This document shows positions 5,779 through 6,260 of a stretch of DNA of 6,260 nt, in pieces. How positions within the stretch are numbered: the stretch's first letter is position 1; every line of letters begins with the position of its first letter. Origin of the DNA: Allobrachymonas sp. (lineage in GTDB: Bacteria; Pseudomonadota; Gammaproteobacteria; Burkholderiales; Burkholderiaceae_C); contig JAAUOI010000191.1 of the NCBI GenBank assembly GCA_012036375.1, positions 1 through 6,260 of the forward strand, written 5' to 3'. The position numbers and the translations under genes were made by a program. The notes under the pieces were generated by a model. That model saw nothing but the letters and a program-made list of their open reading frames with translations. It did not search any database and was not told the origin of the DNA.

Positions 5779-6023
5779 CTCTGCGCTTTCATGGCATTGG
5801 CCACATCAAAATCGGCCAAGCGCCTTCCCTCTTTAGCTTTGGCGGTCAACATGCCAAAACCCTCATCAATCGCCGTGCGCTGTACTTCATGACGCAGACT
5901 GACGCGCAAACCGCTGCCCTCCAGCTCAAAATCTAGCTCGGTGCCGGGCTTGATCCCGAGCATTTTCCGATACGCCGCCGGTATGACGACTTGGCCTTTA
6001 TCTGACACAGTAGAAGCAAGCAT
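5775..6023 (-). CDS. vapB: VapB antitoxin, AbrB/SpoVT (MazE-like) fold
   Basis: VapB is the labile antitoxin that blocks the VapC active site and binds its own promoter. The 82-residue protein starts MLASTVSDKGQVVIPAAYRK and MLGIKPGTELDFELEGSGLR, the swapped-hairpin AbrB DNA-binding domain (about residues 1-47). The C-terminus (GFGMLTAKAKEGRRLADFDV, ANAMKAQR) is the usual toxin-binding tail. The gene starts with an ATG six bases after an AGGAG ribosome site (6030-6034 on the plus strand). Its stop overlaps the vapC start by ATGA, as in many vapBC operons. It diverges from gltX. Confidence 0.9.
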   Translation of the reverse strand: MLASTVSDKGQVVIPAAYRKMLGIKPGTELDFELEGSGLRVSLRHEVQRTAIDEGFGMLTAKAKEGRRLADFDVANAMKAQR

Positions 6024-6029
6024 CTTTAA

Positions 6030-6034
6030 CTCCT
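6030..6034 (-). promoter_or_regulatory. Ribosome binding site of vapB
   Basis: The minus strand reads AGGAG followed by TTAAAG and ATG. Sequence and spacing are near ideal and fix the vapB start. Confidence 0.65.
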
Positions 6035-6040
6035 AAATTT

Positions 6041-6053
6041 CTTACTTGGTAAG
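6041..6053. promoter_or_regulatory. Perfect inverted repeat in the vapB-gltX gap, probable VapBC operator
   Basis: CTTAC-TTG-GTAAG is a perfect 5-base dyad with a 3-base centre, 18 bases upstream of the vapB ATG. VapB proteins of the AbrB fold bind short inverted repeats at their own promoters, so an autoregulatory site is the likely role. The same 63-base gap must hold the gltX promoter. Only weak candidates are seen (TTGGTA at 6046-6051 with TACTTT at 6069-6074, spacer 17), and the first of these overlaps the dyad, so VapBC might also affect gltX. Confidence 0.4.
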
Positions 6054-6086
6054 ACTTTGGCATCAGTGTACTTTAAAATCCAGCCC

Positions 6087-6260
6087 ATGACAACTGCTAC
6101 CTGCACCCCCATCCGCACCCGTATTGCCCCCTCCCCCACCGGCTTTCTCCATTTGGGCACCGCCCGCACAGCCCTCTATTGCTGGGCCTTCGCACAACAT
6201 CACAAAGCGCTCGGCGCTGATGCGCAATTCATCCTGCGCATTGAAGACACCGATGAAGCC
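6087..6260 (+). CDS. gltX: Glutamyl-tRNA synthetase, N-terminal part (cut by window end)
   Basis: GltX charges tRNA(Glu) with glutamate in the cytosol. The first 58 codons are present and the frame is open to the window end. After MTTATCTP comes IRTRIAPSPTGFLHLGTART, the GluRS signature with the HIGH-type element HLGT (residues 22-25), then ALYCWAFAQHH and FILRIEDTDEA, the second conserved block of the Rossmann fold. The text between HH and QFILRIEDTD (KALGADA) is a few residues longer than the usual GG or GGE, a small oddity. GluQ (glutamyl-Q tRNA(Asp) synthetase) shares these motifs, but the RTRIAPSPTGFLHLGTARTAL wording favours GltX. It is transcribed away from vapBC. Confidence 0.88.
   Translation, partial: MTTATCTPIRTRIAPSPTGFLHLGTARTALYCWAFAQHHKALGADAQFILRIEDTDEA

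Noticed and set aside
1..6260. CRISPR arrays, tRNA or rRNA genes, insertion sequences
   Set aside because: No regularly spaced repeats, no cloverleaf or rRNA stretches, and no transposase or terminal repeats were seen on either strand.
1213..6260. Bacterial genes acquired by a eukaryote through lateral transfer
   Set aside because: The bacterial part keeps bacterial operon spacing, ribosome sites and TA modules, has no introns, and joins CDC48 in mid-exon. Mis-assembly is the simpler reading, though not proven.

Overview
This window does not read as one genome. It looks like a chimeric assembly of a eukaryotic gene piece, one or two short high-GC bacterial pieces, and a long proteobacterial piece. 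It contains two toxin-antitoxin modules and several single-base frameshifts, but I do not see a previously undescribed system in it.

Region A (about 1-1212) is nuclear DNA from a green-lineage eukaryote (green alga or plant). It carries three exons of CDC48/p97 (D1 ATPase domain) separated by two GT-AG introns. The coding phase is kept across both splice joints, and the wording of the protein is closest to plant and algal CDC48 as I remember it.

Region B (about 1210-1656) is high-GC bacterial DNA. On the minus strand next to the joint is the N-terminal piece of the Holliday-junction resolvase homologue RuvX (YqgF). Further on, the plus strand stays open and includes a TPR-like stretch. Neither piece is a complete gene, and nothing links them to region A or to each other.

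Region C (about 1658-6260) is a coherent bacterial piece, probably from Burkholderiales (Comamonadaceae-like), judged by the PanB and PanC protein wording. Its layout is panB and panC (pantothenate synthesis), an RHH antitoxin and ParE/RelE-type toxin pair, metZ (methionine synthesis), a convergent vapC-vapB pair, and the start of gltX (glutamyl-tRNA synthetase), which diverges from vapB. metZ therefore sits between two toxin-antitoxin modules of different families.

Four single-base deletions in homopolymer runs break panB (twice) and panC (twice). A further one-base shift cuts off the reading frame of vapC. When these are corrected, each gene gives a full-length, family-like protein. The pattern fits sequencing errors of a homopolymer-prone platform better than gene decay. 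A bacterial contig from an algal culture or environmental sample, wrongly joined to a host contig, is the simplest reading. A real bacterial insertion in a eukaryotic chromosome cannot be excluded from the sequence alone.
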